Part shown: positions 14,562 through 23,440 of the stretch, one piece after another | Layout: each line of letters opens with the position of its first letter | Position numbering within the stretch: the first letter of the stretch is position 1 | Virus record (IMG/VR): IMGVR_UViG_3300025889_000076 | Span: 1 to 64,000 of that record | From: a virus | Strand: one strand, 5' to 3' | Length of the DNA: 64,000 nucleotides | The notes under the pieces: generated by a model | What the model saw: only the letters and a program-made list of their open reading frames with translations | The model's database searches: none | What the model was told of the DNA's origin: nothing | Translations under genes and position numbers: made by a program

Positions 14562-14904
14562 ACGAACTTTTCTACACACAGCCGCTTCCGCTTTTGCCGC
14601 AGCAACAGTAATGTTTGGTAGTGGAGTAAAGTTCCACAGATCAACACTGGAAACTAAGATTGTAAATTGGTATGATTTTCTAAAATTTACACCAAAACAC
14701 ACAAAAGACAATGAGACTTTCATTGTTCCTTTAATGTACCGTTCTGAAGAAGATTTTGAAGAAGTTATTATTAGTATGCATGAGGTCGCTAAAAAGCAAT
14801 ACCCGGAGACTAAAGAATTCTGGACTTACACTATTCTTAATAGTGATGGACGTGTTGGATTTATTACCAGTAATTTAGAGCTAACAGAGATGATTTTTGC
14901 ATGA
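14554..14904 (+). CDS. Tat-signal small protein (116 aa)
   Basis: The N-terminus MLRRTFLHTAASAFAAATVMFG is a twin-arginine signal very like that of the DUF1501 protein 1.7 kb upstream. The remaining 90 residues are soluble, with an alpha/beta pattern (NWYDFLKFTPKH, ETFIVPLMYRSEEDFEEV, FWTYTILNSDGRVGFI). No family recognised. It ends the + strand block and faces convergent - strand genes. An exported partner or inhibitor of the DUF1501 protein is one possibility. Confidence 0.65.
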   Translation: MLRRTFLHTAASAFAAATVMFGSGVKFHRSTLETKIVNWYDFLKFTPKHTKDNETFIVPLMYRSEEDFEEVIISMHEVAKKQYPETKEFWTYTILNSDGRVGFITSNLELTEMIFA

Positions 14905-14925
14905 ACAAAAAATAATGAGTTATAG

Positions 14926-15366
14926 TTAGATAAGCAACAGACAAAATAGAATAAGCCACTTTCCTACTGGACATTTCGCAGATTTCCAAGCGGATTTACT
15001 TTTTAGATAGCAGCCACATTTTCCGCACCTATCCTGTTCTGGGATATAGAATTCACATCCTTTACAGATATCTAACCTCTGTTGTTGAAGCTCATCTTTA
15101 GCTTGAGCCATTCCCGTCTTCACATGATCTTTGGCGGCACTAGCCAAGTTTTTTGCCATTTCTATTTTAGAAGGCAGAGCTTGTTTATTTCGGCATTCGC
15201 CAGAGCATCCATTCTGATTACAAAACATACATTTCTTTACTTCTATAATTTGAGACTGTTCTACTTCTTTTTCTGTCTTTACTTGTTTTTGATAACAATC
15301 AATAAAGTTTTGTCTAGGGTCGAGACCCTCTAAAAGGCACTTATATCCGGTCTCTTTTTCTTCCAT
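14926..15366 (-). CDS. Cys-rich zinc-binding protein (146 aa)
   Basis: It has a central Cys cluster (CMFCNQNGCSGEC near residues 46-58) and a C-terminal block with ICKGCEFYIPEQDRCGKCGCYL and AWKSAKCPVGKW. That block is a small zinc domain seen at the ends of many phage proteins. A helical, Lys/Glu-rich linker joins the two. The final hydrophobic residues (LILFCLLLI) may be a membrane tail. It is the last gene of the long - strand block. Function unknown. Confidence 0.65.
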   Translation of the reverse strand: MEEKETGYKCLLEGLDPRQNFIDCYQKQVKTEKEVEQSQIIEVKKCMFCNQNGCSGECRNKQALPSKIEMAKNLASAAKDHVKTGMAQAKDELQQQRLDICKGCEFYIPEQDRCGKCGCYLKSKSAWKSAKCPVGKWLILFCLLLI

Positions 15367-15417
15367 TTTAAATGCTTTCTGTAATATTTTTAATTATCAA
15401 TAACACTTTAAGTCTGA

Positions 15418-15960
15418 TTAGGTAAATGTTGCTTTTTCAGTTACTCCAGAACCACTCCATGACCACCAGAACAACGATAACGTATATCGGTTACCTTGTA
15501 TTACTTGGTTTACTTTATGTCCTAAGTTTGCTTCAAAGGTTACTAGTCTTCCGGGTTTTGGTTTGATTGGTTCATGTCCATCAATAGCTAACTCTCCCCC
15601 TAGACAATCTGATAAAAATAGAATAGAGCTTGCTTTTCTATACCATCCCGTCATTGGATGGACCTCTCCGTCTTTGTGATGTCTTAAGTTTCCCCTCTCA
15701 GGAATCCAGTGTAGTCCTGCTCCATACAAGTCAAGATCAGGAAACAGAGTACCTGCTATCTCAACGTTTAAACACATTAACTGCAAAAGAATCTTGCAAG
15801 GTTCTGAAAGTCTAGAAGCATCTTTTGTAGCATACTTTGTAGAGTTTTCATCTGAATATTTATGCCAGTGAGGCCAGTTAGAAGACGGCATAACCGCCGT
15901 CGCTGATCTGATTAACGGCAGCCATTCAGGGAATTCTTTAACAATCAATTGCTTATTCAT
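15418..15960 (-). CDS. 2-oxoglutarate/Fe(II) oxygenase
   Basis: The jelly-roll signature is visible: HHKDGEVHP near residue 95 gives the HxD iron ligands, SSILFLSDCLGGELAIDG follows, GRLVTFEANLGHKVNQV gives the distal His near residue 150, and the R of GNRYTLSLFW should bind the 2-oxoglutarate carboxylate. This is the prolyl-4-hydroxylase-like class of phage dioxygenases. The hydroxylated target (a protein, perhaps a virion component, or a base) is unknown. It is clustered with a methyltransferase and a GT-like protein, suggesting a modification gene set. Confidence 0.8.
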   Translation of the reverse strand: MNKQLIVKEFPEWLPLIRSATAVMPSSNWPHWHKYSDENSTKYATKDASRLSEPCKILLQLMCLNVEIAGTLFPDLDLYGAGLHWIPERGNLRHHKDGEVHPMTGWYRKASSILFLSDCLGGELAIDGHEPIKPKPGRLVTFEANLGHKVNQVIQGNRYTLSLFWWSWSGSGVTEKATFT

Positions 15961-15972
15961 ATTATCACTTTG

Positions 15973-16521
15973 CTAAGGTTTTTGAGCACAGATAGAAACG
16001 CCAAGAAAGCTGGTGGCAATCTTGTTCCAGACTAAGACTGACTCAGGACTGTCAGGTGTAATGGTGCAAGGTCCATCATAAGCAGTACAAAGAACATTGA
16101 GGCCAGAGTCTTTACACATGACACTCAGAGCTTCTGTTGAAAATCTGAAGTAGTCATTCGGGTATCCATGAAGAGGGAAAGTTTGATGAGTACCAATGCA
16201 CAAGACTCCACCGGCCTTTAATGACCTTGCCATTTCATGGATAGCAAGCCAGGGTCTTTCAATGTGTTCTAGAGTGGCTTGTGAATAGATACCATTAAAG
16301 TAATTGCTGAAACTCTTTGGAATTGTTTGCAAGTCAAAGACCTGATCAACTCCTTCACCCTTTTCAATATCAGTTGTAATCCATTGAGCATGAGGAACAT
16401 GAAGCTGATGATTCGGTTGAACAGAACCTTCCCACACTTTTGCTCCTGTCAATAGAATCTTAGGGGATTCAATTGTTGACATGACTCTTTTGAACTCATC
16501 GACTGGATGTATCTTAGACAC
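15973..16521 (-). CDS. class I SAM-dependent methyltransferase
   Basis: A 182-residue Rossmann-type methyltransferase with ILLTGAKVWEGS (motif I is degenerate), WITTDIEKGEGVDQVFDLQTIP (the acidic end of strand 2), and GIYSQATLEHIERPWLAIHEMARSLKAGGVLCIG, the usual methyltransferase motif with a carrier helix. The target is not determinable. It overlaps the adjacent GT-like gene by 8 bases and lies next to an oxygenase. Confidence 0.75.
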   Translation of the reverse strand: MSKIHPVDEFKRVMSTIESPKILLTGAKVWEGSVQPNHQLHVPHAQWITTDIEKGEGVDQVFDLQTIPKSFSNYFNGIYSQATLEHIERPWLAIHEMARSLKAGGVLCIGTHQTFPLHGYPNDYFRFSTEALSVMCKDSGLNVLCTAYDGPCTITPDSPESVLVWNKIATSFLGVSICAQKP

Positions 16522-17791
16522 TGGCTTCTTCTACTTTCTTTAAGTGAGATTTTTCCCATTCAAGAAAAGCATCTCGTGGTTGATTTTCTAGTTTATACAT
16601 ATCGTCAACATTGTCACCAAAAATACAATATGATTTGTTAAGTGGAATCACATCTCCTGGAAGAGATTCAGTCCCCCAGTACCTATCTTTAATTTTTGGG
16701 ATACCTTGTTTGAAAAACTCAGAAGCTCTCAAAGAATAGAATGTGCCTGAGTAGTGGTAGCGATATTTACATCCAAAGTGTTTACCAAGTCTTCTGAAGC
16801 TTCCTGCAACTATATAGCCTTTAGAAAGAGCATCTTCAATTTCTTGAGGATTGCCTACAACAGTAGCATACATTGCTTCCGTCCACCAGTTAATAACTTC
16901 ACTTTCTCTTGTATGTTGTTGAGCACCTTTCGCATGAGCACACGTAATAATTGTGTTTTCGCCTTCATTGGCAACCATTGGAAACATTTTCCTGTATCCA
17001 ACAACTTCCCTTAACTTAGGATCATTCTTGACACTGATATGCTCCCAGCCATCATCAAAGATACTCTTAACATCTGGATGGTTACCTTCAGTGTTGTAGG
17101 CACAACACATGATCTTTCGGTCATACCCAGTTGCATACTTTTTCAAGAGTTCTTTGTGTCGTTGAATGTCACAATTTTCCCATAGATAAAATAACAGGAT
17201 TCTTTTTACTGGTCCTATGAATGGCTGAGGTTCTAAGTCAGAATTCTTTGATTCTAGTAAAGACTTAGAATCAGACTTTGTGAATGAAACAGATTTTCTT
17301 GATTCAATGAAGTCTTCAAATGCTTCCTCTCCACCAAATTGACAGGAAGAACACTTAGCCGCTCCCGCTACAGTCAAAGCTAATGAGCATTCTTTTCGGT
17401 TTGTCTCTGGATGCTTACACTCAAAAACTGGAATGACAAATGAACCTCTGCATGGAACACATTTATGGTCTCTTAGTTTTTCCCCTCGATATTCACAAGG
17501 AATATCATCAGAAGTTATGCTTGCCAAAATTGACTTAGGTTGATTGGATTTGGCGGTTGTTCTTTCAGTGAATTTAACACCAGTCCCCGAAGTGATTGTG
17601 ACTACTGAATCACCTGAAGCATCTTTCAGGTCAGACTCTTGGCGTTCCTTGAGCCAGCCTTTCTGATAGACACTTGTCACAGACAAAGGACAATTTACTC
17701 CTTGGCATATTTGTTTTTCCCGCTTTGACATTTCACGTTTGAATTGTTCGCACCATCCAGACGCACTATCACATTTACAAGGCTTATTCAT
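16514..17791 (-). CDS. Cys-rich glycosyltransferase-like protein
   Basis: A 425-residue protein with a Cys-rich N-terminal region (CKCDSASGWC, ICQGVNC, CVPCRG, CSSCQFGG), probably zinc-binding. Its C-terminal domain resembles a small family of transferase-like proteins: residues about 205-400 contain RILLFYLWENCDIQRHKELL, KIMCCAYNTEGNHPDV, HYSGTFYSLRASEFF and DRYWGTESLPGD. The last segments resemble acceptor-binding loops of GT-A/GT2-type enzymes. It overlaps the methyltransferase and the Cys-rich structural gene, so the three are co-expressed. Assignment by motif is moderate. Confidence 0.5.
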   Translation of the reverse strand: MNKPCKCDSASGWCEQFKREMSKREKQICQGVNCPLSVTSVYQKGWLKERQESDLKDASGDSVVTITSGTGVKFTERTTAKSNQPKSILASITSDDIPCEYRGEKLRDHKCVPCRGSFVIPVFECKHPETNRKECSLALTVAGAAKCSSCQFGGEEAFEDFIESRKSVSFTKSDSKSLLESKNSDLEPQPFIGPVKRILLFYLWENCDIQRHKELLKKYATGYDRKIMCCAYNTEGNHPDVKSIFDDGWEHISVKNDPKLREVVGYRKMFPMVANEGENTIITCAHAKGAQQHTRESEVINWWTEAMYATVVGNPQEIEDALSKGYIVAGSFRRLGKHFGCKYRYHYSGTFYSLRASEFFKQGIPKIKDRYWGTESLPGDVIPLNKSYCIFGDNVDDMYKLENQPRDAFLEWEKSHLKKVEEASV

Positions 17792-19377
17792 AAAGTCACC
17801 CTGATTGTTATATTCTCAGAACAGTAGCAGATGTCAGACATGTTCCCCGGAGCGGGAATTACAAAGTCTAACTGAAAGGGATTGCAAGATGCAGTGGTGA
17901 CTTGATGCACGAAATCCCACTGCCCTTCAAACGAAACGAATCTACCGTAGATGTAGTAGTTACCAGGCAGAGATTCATCAGGTGGGTCTTCTCCACAGTC
18001 CGGGGTAACGTAAAAGATCCCCAAAGTGTCAAACTCGAAGGCTCTTGTAGTGTTTAAGCATGATCCATTTAACAGATTGGTGATAGAGCTTCCTGGTCCG
18101 AAATATCTGTACGCGATCCAATTTTGACAGTATAGAGGATAGCCGAAGTCGCTAGGAGTCACTGATGCAGAAACACTGTATCCCCAAGTTGTCGGTCCCA
18201 TAGTGTAGATTTCACTGGCACAGTCCGAGATGATTTCAGCGTATAGCGTTGGCGGAATACACTGAGTAAATCCGGTAATTGGTGAAATCTTCGCCGCGAG
18301 ACACGCCCCCGGGCAAAGACTGTCTGGCGGATCAAGACATAGACAGTCTTCGCTTATTGAAAATACGTCCAACAGTCCTTCAATGTACGTGTCAGTGTCT
18401 GGAACCTCTGTGTCACCGAGAGTTACATCGCACCTCTTGACGTAGTTTCTGGGTGGTCCACCATTCAGTTCTATTCGAGTCAATGCCAGTGTAGTCTCAA
18501 ACGTGCCTGCGTCAGACTCTACTCGCCAGATTATCTCGCATTGGTTATTTAGAACACCAATGACGGTCACTTCGTCTGCCCCGTATGGGTCACCGCGGTC
18601 CACCTCAAAGACCTCTGGGCCATACACACAATCTACAAGAGTTAGTTTATACCTTCGGGTGGAGTATCCGTCGCACACGTTATAGGCAGTGTATGTCAGG
18701 CATACTTCTTCGGGGATGCACTGGCAAGGTGACAAGTACCAACAAAATTCATCTGCCTCCAAATCACCATCAGCCACTTGTGAAGCGAAGTCAGCCCCGA
18801 AAGTCCTTATTGCTGTTTCGCTTGCAACCGACAATTCTGGGCGATCACAATTTTCAATAGGTAAATCTGGCGGATCGCTTCTTGGGTTCATTTTTATCAG
18901 AGAGCACGGCGGCGGCTCCCCAAGAGAAAGATCGCCTCGTTGCCCGCTGTTTGAAATGCCGCCACGAGCAGACACTGTCAAAAGGCCAGTCACTTCGACT
19001 GGTGGATAGTCGTCAGTGAACAGGGAGAATGCCTGGTTTGTGAACCCAACTTCAAAATTATCACCACATTTCGAGAAGGACACCGAGTCTTCGCCAAGCA
19101 CAACGTTCATTGTGAAGCAGCACTCGTCATCAACGATGTGAAGATCAAACGAAATTGCTAGTGTAACATCACCGCAAGTCAGGTTCACAGACTGGTAACC
19201 ATCTTCACGGCAAAGATAAAACGAGTTAGCTGAAGCGAACTGGCAGCACTCAACACCGCCTGTGAATTCAACCTTGACACACAGCAGCTCTGGCAGGCAT
19301 TTCGTGCAGCCGACAACGTTATGCTTTACGAAGCAATCACAACAGCAGCAACTGCCTACTGGTTTAAGTTTAGCCAT
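17788..19377 (-). CDS. Cys-rich large protein, probable virion component
   Basis: The ATG at 19377 overlaps the upstream stop as TAATG and is preferred to an upstream in-frame start. The N-terminus reads MAKLKPVGSCCCCDC, and Cys is frequent throughout, with about 530 residues of beta-rich sequence, several repeated CxxC-like turns, and no transmembrane segment. The gene looks richer in G+C than its neighbours, so it may have been acquired separately. It follows another phage structural gene. It may be a disulfide-linked tail or fibre component. Function unknown. Confidence 0.6.
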   Translation of the reverse strand: MAKLKPVGSCCCCDCFVKHNVVGCTKCLPELLCVKVEFTGGVECCQFASANSFYLCREDGYQSVNLTCGDVTLAISFDLHIVDDECCFTMNVVLGEDSVSFSKCGDNFEVGFTNQAFSLFTDDYPPVEVTGLLTVSARGGISNSGQRGDLSLGEPPPCSLIKMNPRSDPPDLPIENCDRPELSVASETAIRTFGADFASQVADGDLEADEFCWYLSPCQCIPEEVCLTYTAYNVCDGYSTRRYKLTLVDCVYGPEVFEVDRGDPYGADEVTVIGVLNNQCEIIWRVESDAGTFETTLALTRIELNGGPPRNYVKRCDVTLGDTEVPDTDTYIEGLLDVFSISEDCLCLDPPDSLCPGACLAAKISPITGFTQCIPPTLYAEIISDCASEIYTMGPTTWGYSVSASVTPSDFGYPLYCQNWIAYRYFGPGSSITNLLNGSCLNTTRAFEFDTLGIFYVTPDCGEDPPDESLPGNYYIYGRFVSFEGQWDFVHQVTTASCNPFQLDFVIPAPGNMSDICYCSENITIRVTL

Positions 19378-20354
19378 TATGGACACCCTGCCTGACAGCA
19401 CATATACAAGACGACCCACTGACATTCTTCTGTGTCGTATGGATCACACATTGAAGTTGTTTTCATCTTCGTGGCGAAGCCGTATGCACCAAGAAGAAGA
19501 ATAGGGTCAATGTTGAATTGACAGCCTGCTTCATCTTGAACGATAATTTCATCACCAACATTAACACCAGCTCCACCGCAAGGTATTAGTTTAACAGTAG
19601 CAGTAACACAGCCCGTGCCAGCTTCATCAGAGTCAGTAACTTCAAACATAATAATTGATCCACCACCACCAGCAGACCAAACCTTTCTTTCATCATCCCA
19701 TCTTAAGTCTACGGGTCCAGTTTTCCATATATTAGGATTCCTAAAAGCTCCACTTGCAAATATATTAGGATTTTTTGTATCTGCCGGTACTGGTTTTTGG
19801 TCAGTGTCATAGCCCCAACCAGAAAGAACCATCGGTGCTCTTAGTCCAATAGATTTGACTCCATCATAAGTAAAAGTCCCATTTTCATAAAGATCTTTTA
19901 CAAAAGAAGCGTCTCCTGTTGTGCCATTACCGGCAGCTTGCCAAGTATTTGCAATTTGAATATTATGACCGCTACGAGCAAACCTATCATTATTTATTGT
20001 TTGAGAAACACCAGCATCAAAAATATTATTTGGATTAAATGGGTCTAATGTATAAGAATTAGGTTCTGTAAGATTTGTAGGATCTTCAAAGTGGGGTAGT
20101 TCAGAATGCCAAGAAGCTGTAGTATACGGAGAAAAGATTGTATCAAATCCAGCCAGACCTTTATTATCTACATCAGTACCAACATCTTGAATTGCGGCAG
20201 GAATAGACATTGCAGCAACTTCAATAGATTGGATATTACCACTTGAAGACCCACCATTTTGTATATAAACAGGAGTAGATCTTCCAACAAAAGCAAAAGA
20301 TGCAGTGCCTAAAGAATCCGTAAGTCCATTATTTAATTCTACTCTATCTGTCAT
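19377..20354 (-). CDS. probable tail/baseplate protein (325 aa)
   Basis: Residues 1-30 open with MTDRVELNNGLTDSLG, and the middle is beta-rich and Gly/Asn-rich, with an unusual Cys-rich C-terminus ending in LYMCCQAGCP. It shares its first residues (MTDR) with the adjacent 1024-residue protein, which suggests a related upstream leader or a common design. A tail-tip or baseplate role is inferred from position between the tail hub and the Cys-rich protein. Confidence 0.55.
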   Translation of the reverse strand: MTDRVELNNGLTDSLGTASFAFVGRSTPVYIQNGGSSSGNIQSIEVAAMSIPAAIQDVGTDVDNKGLAGFDTIFSPYTTASWHSELPHFEDPTNLTEPNSYTLDPFNPNNIFDAGVSQTINNDRFARSGHNIQIANTWQAAGNGTTGDASFVKDLYENGTFTYDGVKSIGLRAPMVLSGWGYDTDQKPVPADTKNPNIFASGAFRNPNIWKTGPVDLRWDDERKVWSAGGGGSIIMFEVTDSDEAGTGCVTATVKLIPCGGAGVNVGDEIIVQDEAGCQFNIDPILLLGAYGFATKMKTTSMCDPYDTEECQWVVLYMCCQAGCP

Positions 20355-20362
20355 TTTATATC

Positions 20363-23300
20363 CTATTTTACCAAATTAGCTATTGATTTGATTTTGTTGC
20401 CTAATTTTGAGATATTATCAATAAACCGTTTATTTGTTCTTCCTAATCTAGGAGCAAAAGTTTTCATATTGTATGTAGTTTTTATATCTGTCGCACTAAT
20501 ATTTACAGATATATCTGAAACCAAAGGTCCATTAGTTACTAAAGAAGCTCCTAAATTTGTCACTGAAGGAAGACCCGGAGATGTGACAGATCCTTGTTCT
20601 GTAAATAAGAAGTTAAAATTGTCTACAGTATTAGCTTTTGCTTGACCAACAAGATTCAAACCAGCTAAACCAGAAGTCAAAGTATAACTAGTTCCTCCAA
20701 TGGTTATTGTCGCTGGAATAATATAATTTTCTGGTACTAAATTAAGATCTTGTTCATATTCAATTTTTGCAGAATAATCTAAAGTTATATTATCTGTTAC
20801 CCAAGGACCATAAATAAATCTGTTTGACTGTTGAGGTATACCAAATGATCTAGGTGCTACTATAGCAGGAAATGGACCTTTGAAGTTTACATCTCCTCCT
20901 TGTATATTCTTATTAGACTGTTCATTATTAGAAGAACTAAACCCAGCAGAGGCTATAAGACTACTATTAGAACCAGCAGAATCTCCACCTGCACTTTCAG
21001 TATACAAAGGTCTATAGACCCTTTCTGTTTGACATATAGCATAAGGTATCATACCTACTCCATTTTCTGATATAACCGACCCAGCACCAGTTAAATAATT
21101 AATCGCAGAAGTGACATTCGCTGTATCAATTCCTACAGCTAGAGGTTTGTTATTCATTATGCCACTGCCCGAAAGAAGATTGGTGAAATTAGCCCTGTCA
21201 TAGTTAGTGAAATAGGTTGAAGGCAAAAAGAGATAATCTTTATCTAATTCTAATGGAAAAGAAAAGATATAATCGGAAGCGATTTGAGTTTGGGCAAATT
21301 TCTGACCTTTATACTCTGAAAAATCATTGTTTACAGATACGCTATTATATATATTCGACGATGTAAAATTAGAATTAAAATTGACATAAGAAGAAAGTCT
21401 TCCGTCTTTAACGAAGTAGGGACTTTGAGGTGCTTCGTATGCGGCAAAATTAGCTGGTTCTAAGTATGCAGAATCTGATAAGTCCCAAGACCTAACGAAA
21501 TCAGCAATCACCGATTCTTCATTTTCATCGACTTTGGTTGTAAATGCAGGCTGTTTAACTACCCAGCTTTTGCCGTAATGATCTTTTCCAATAGTTGAAA
21601 TCTTGCCATGAAGCATCTGTAAAAACCTTTGAGCCTGTACATTAGCCTGAGCATTAATAGGGTCACTTGGATCAATATTCGTAGTAACGGCATTAGAGGA
21701 TGAAGTAGAATATTTTTGAATAGTAGAGAGAGCACTTGCTTGATAAGCCGCTCCTGCCCAAGTATAACCACCAGCGGAAGTTAAGAATGGTTGATATGGT
21801 GTTCTTAAGGGTTGAGCAAAATGAGTTTGCATACTATTTAATTTTGCTGGTTTGATATGAGTTAGAAAATGAATCCAAGTATCAAAAGAATTCATTGCGT
21901 ATCTCATTTCCTTAAGGCTACATGCATATATTCCAGTTAAAATAGCTCCTGTCATATCTCCAGTGCCCACAATATCTTGACAGTCAATCATTATACAATC
22001 GACTATATCATTTGGATCTAAAATTTTAGTAACAACAGGTATGCCTCGTTTAGCCGTATCAGATGCAGTAGCACTAGCTCCGTAATTATTCAGTCTTTTA
22101 ATTTCCCCCCAATACTGGTATACATCACTACCATTATTTTCAATAAAGCCAATTCTTGACTGAAAACCCCCTGTTATCATTTTTCCAGCTACGGCACCTT
22201 CATTAAGCGACACACTTAATTGGGTAGAAGTATATCTCTCTAGTTCATCAGTTGATATATCCTCAAAAGTAGCTACTCCACCAAATGGAGAAGATGCAAT
22301 AGCTGGTCCACCAGGATGTACAACTCCAGTTGTCCAAGCAAAATCTAAAGGTAAATCAGCACCGCCAAATCCATTAGAAAAGGCAGCACTAAACGAACTT
22401 GGAATATATCCTCCATTCTTGTCAGAAATTTCTCTTTGGACAATAAACTTTGAAAGTGGAAATTTGTTTGAACCATATTGATTTCTGTTTTGTGTAATTA
22501 TATGAATTTCGCCACCAAAAGTTCCAATCTCAGAATTACTAGGTGGTGAAGCGACCCCATATGGGCCAGTAATAGTAGGATCTCCTAAACCTACAGGCTT
22601 TTTAAGATCTACCATATAAACATGATTTATCTCAGTACATAATTCATCTACAAAATCCATTAGAGTTGTAGATTTTACTCTATAGTCATATGGTATAAAA
22701 GAAGAGACTTGGCTGATAAATCCATTTATATCAAAAGTATAATAATAAGGCTGTGGTGCTGTGGGAGAATTAGTCCATTGATCAGCACCATAAATTATAG
22801 GACGACCAAGTTCTGGATTAGAGGTTGTATTATTGACGTTGATTAATTCGTCAATAGCAGCTACAAATCGATCTAACCTCATCCCGTCTTCATTAACTTG
22901 AGAGGCACCAAAACCTTTAGGTGTAGATAATCCATAATCGTCGTTTTCAAATACTCCAAAAGGATTTAAGACATTATAAACATTGTTAAAATTGACTAAT
23001 GGGTTTATATGTCCAAAATCTAAACTACTAGAAGTATTGGGTGCTACAGCTTCTGTAGCATTGCCAGCACCAGCATAATCTTCCGTAATAATAGAACAAG
23101 AGCTTAACAAAACTGTAGGAGTTTGAAGTACTGCGGAATAAGTTCTATCTCCATTCGAAGAAACGTTTCTTGATATATCCTTCAATATACCATAAAAACA
23201 AAATACTAAATCCCCGCTATTATCTACAATCTCAAAATATTGAGGAGACCCAATAACAGAGGTTGTGCTAATTCTTTCTCCTTCGTCTTCTATCAAATTA

Positions 23301-23437
23301 ATACTACATACGCCGCCTTGAGAGTCCCAACTAGAATTACAACTAAAATCTATAACGGTGGCACCTAAAAAAGTTTGAGTACCAATATCAGGATTAGCTA
23401 CTGCTGTATCTGTTCCAATTACAATTCTATCCGTCAT
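20363..23437 (-). CDS. large tail/baseplate protein (1024 aa)
   Basis: A 1024-residue mainly beta protein with no membrane segment, directly downstream of the 508-residue tail gene and the tape measure. The N-terminus (MTDRIVIGTDTAVANPDIGTQTFLG) and mid-region (HFLTHIKPAKLNSMQTHFAQPL) give no recognised domain. The order tape measure, medium protein, then a large protein is that of siphophage/myophage distal-tail and hub modules. The exact role (hub, central fibre or spike) is not resolved. Confidence 0.65.
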   Translation of the reverse strand: MTDRIVIGTDTAVANPDIGTQTFLGATVIDFSCNSSWDSQGGVCSINLIEDEGERISTTSVIGSPQYFEIVDNSGDLVFCFYGILKDISRNVSSNGDRTYSAVLQTPTVLLSSCSIITEDYAGAGNATEAVAPNTSSSLDFGHINPLVNFNNVYNVLNPFGVFENDDYGLSTPKGFGASQVNEDGMRLDRFVAAIDELINVNNTTSNPELGRPIIYGADQWTNSPTAPQPYYYTFDINGFISQVSSFIPYDYRVKSTTLMDFVDELCTEINHVYMVDLKKPVGLGDPTITGPYGVASPPSNSEIGTFGGEIHIITQNRNQYGSNKFPLSKFIVQREISDKNGGYIPSSFSAAFSNGFGGADLPLDFAWTTGVVHPGGPAIASSPFGGVATFEDISTDELERYTSTQLSVSLNEGAVAGKMITGGFQSRIGFIENNGSDVYQYWGEIKRLNNYGASATASDTAKRGIPVVTKILDPNDIVDCIMIDCQDIVGTGDMTGAILTGIYACSLKEMRYAMNSFDTWIHFLTHIKPAKLNSMQTHFAQPLRTPYQPFLTSAGGYTWAGAAYQASALSTIQKYSTSSSNAVTTNIDPSDPINAQANVQAQRFLQMLHGKISTIGKDHYGKSWVVKQPAFTTKVDENEESVIADFVRSWDLSDSAYLEPANFAAYEAPQSPYFVKDGRLSSYVNFNSNFTSSNIYNSVSVNNDFSEYKGQKFAQTQIASDYIFSFPLELDKDYLFLPSTYFTNYDRANFTNLLSGSGIMNNKPLAVGIDTANVTSAINYLTGAGSVISENGVGMIPYAICQTERVYRPLYTESAGGDSAGSNSSLIASAGFSSSNNEQSNKNIQGGDVNFKGPFPAIVAPRSFGIPQQSNRFIYGPWVTDNITLDYSAKIEYEQDLNLVPENYIIPATITIGGTSYTLTSGLAGLNLVGQAKANTVDNFNFLFTEQGSVTSPGLPSVTNLGASLVTNGPLVSDISVNISATDIKTTYNMKTFAPRLGRTNKRFIDNISKLGNKIKSIANLVK

Positions 23438-23440
23438 ATT

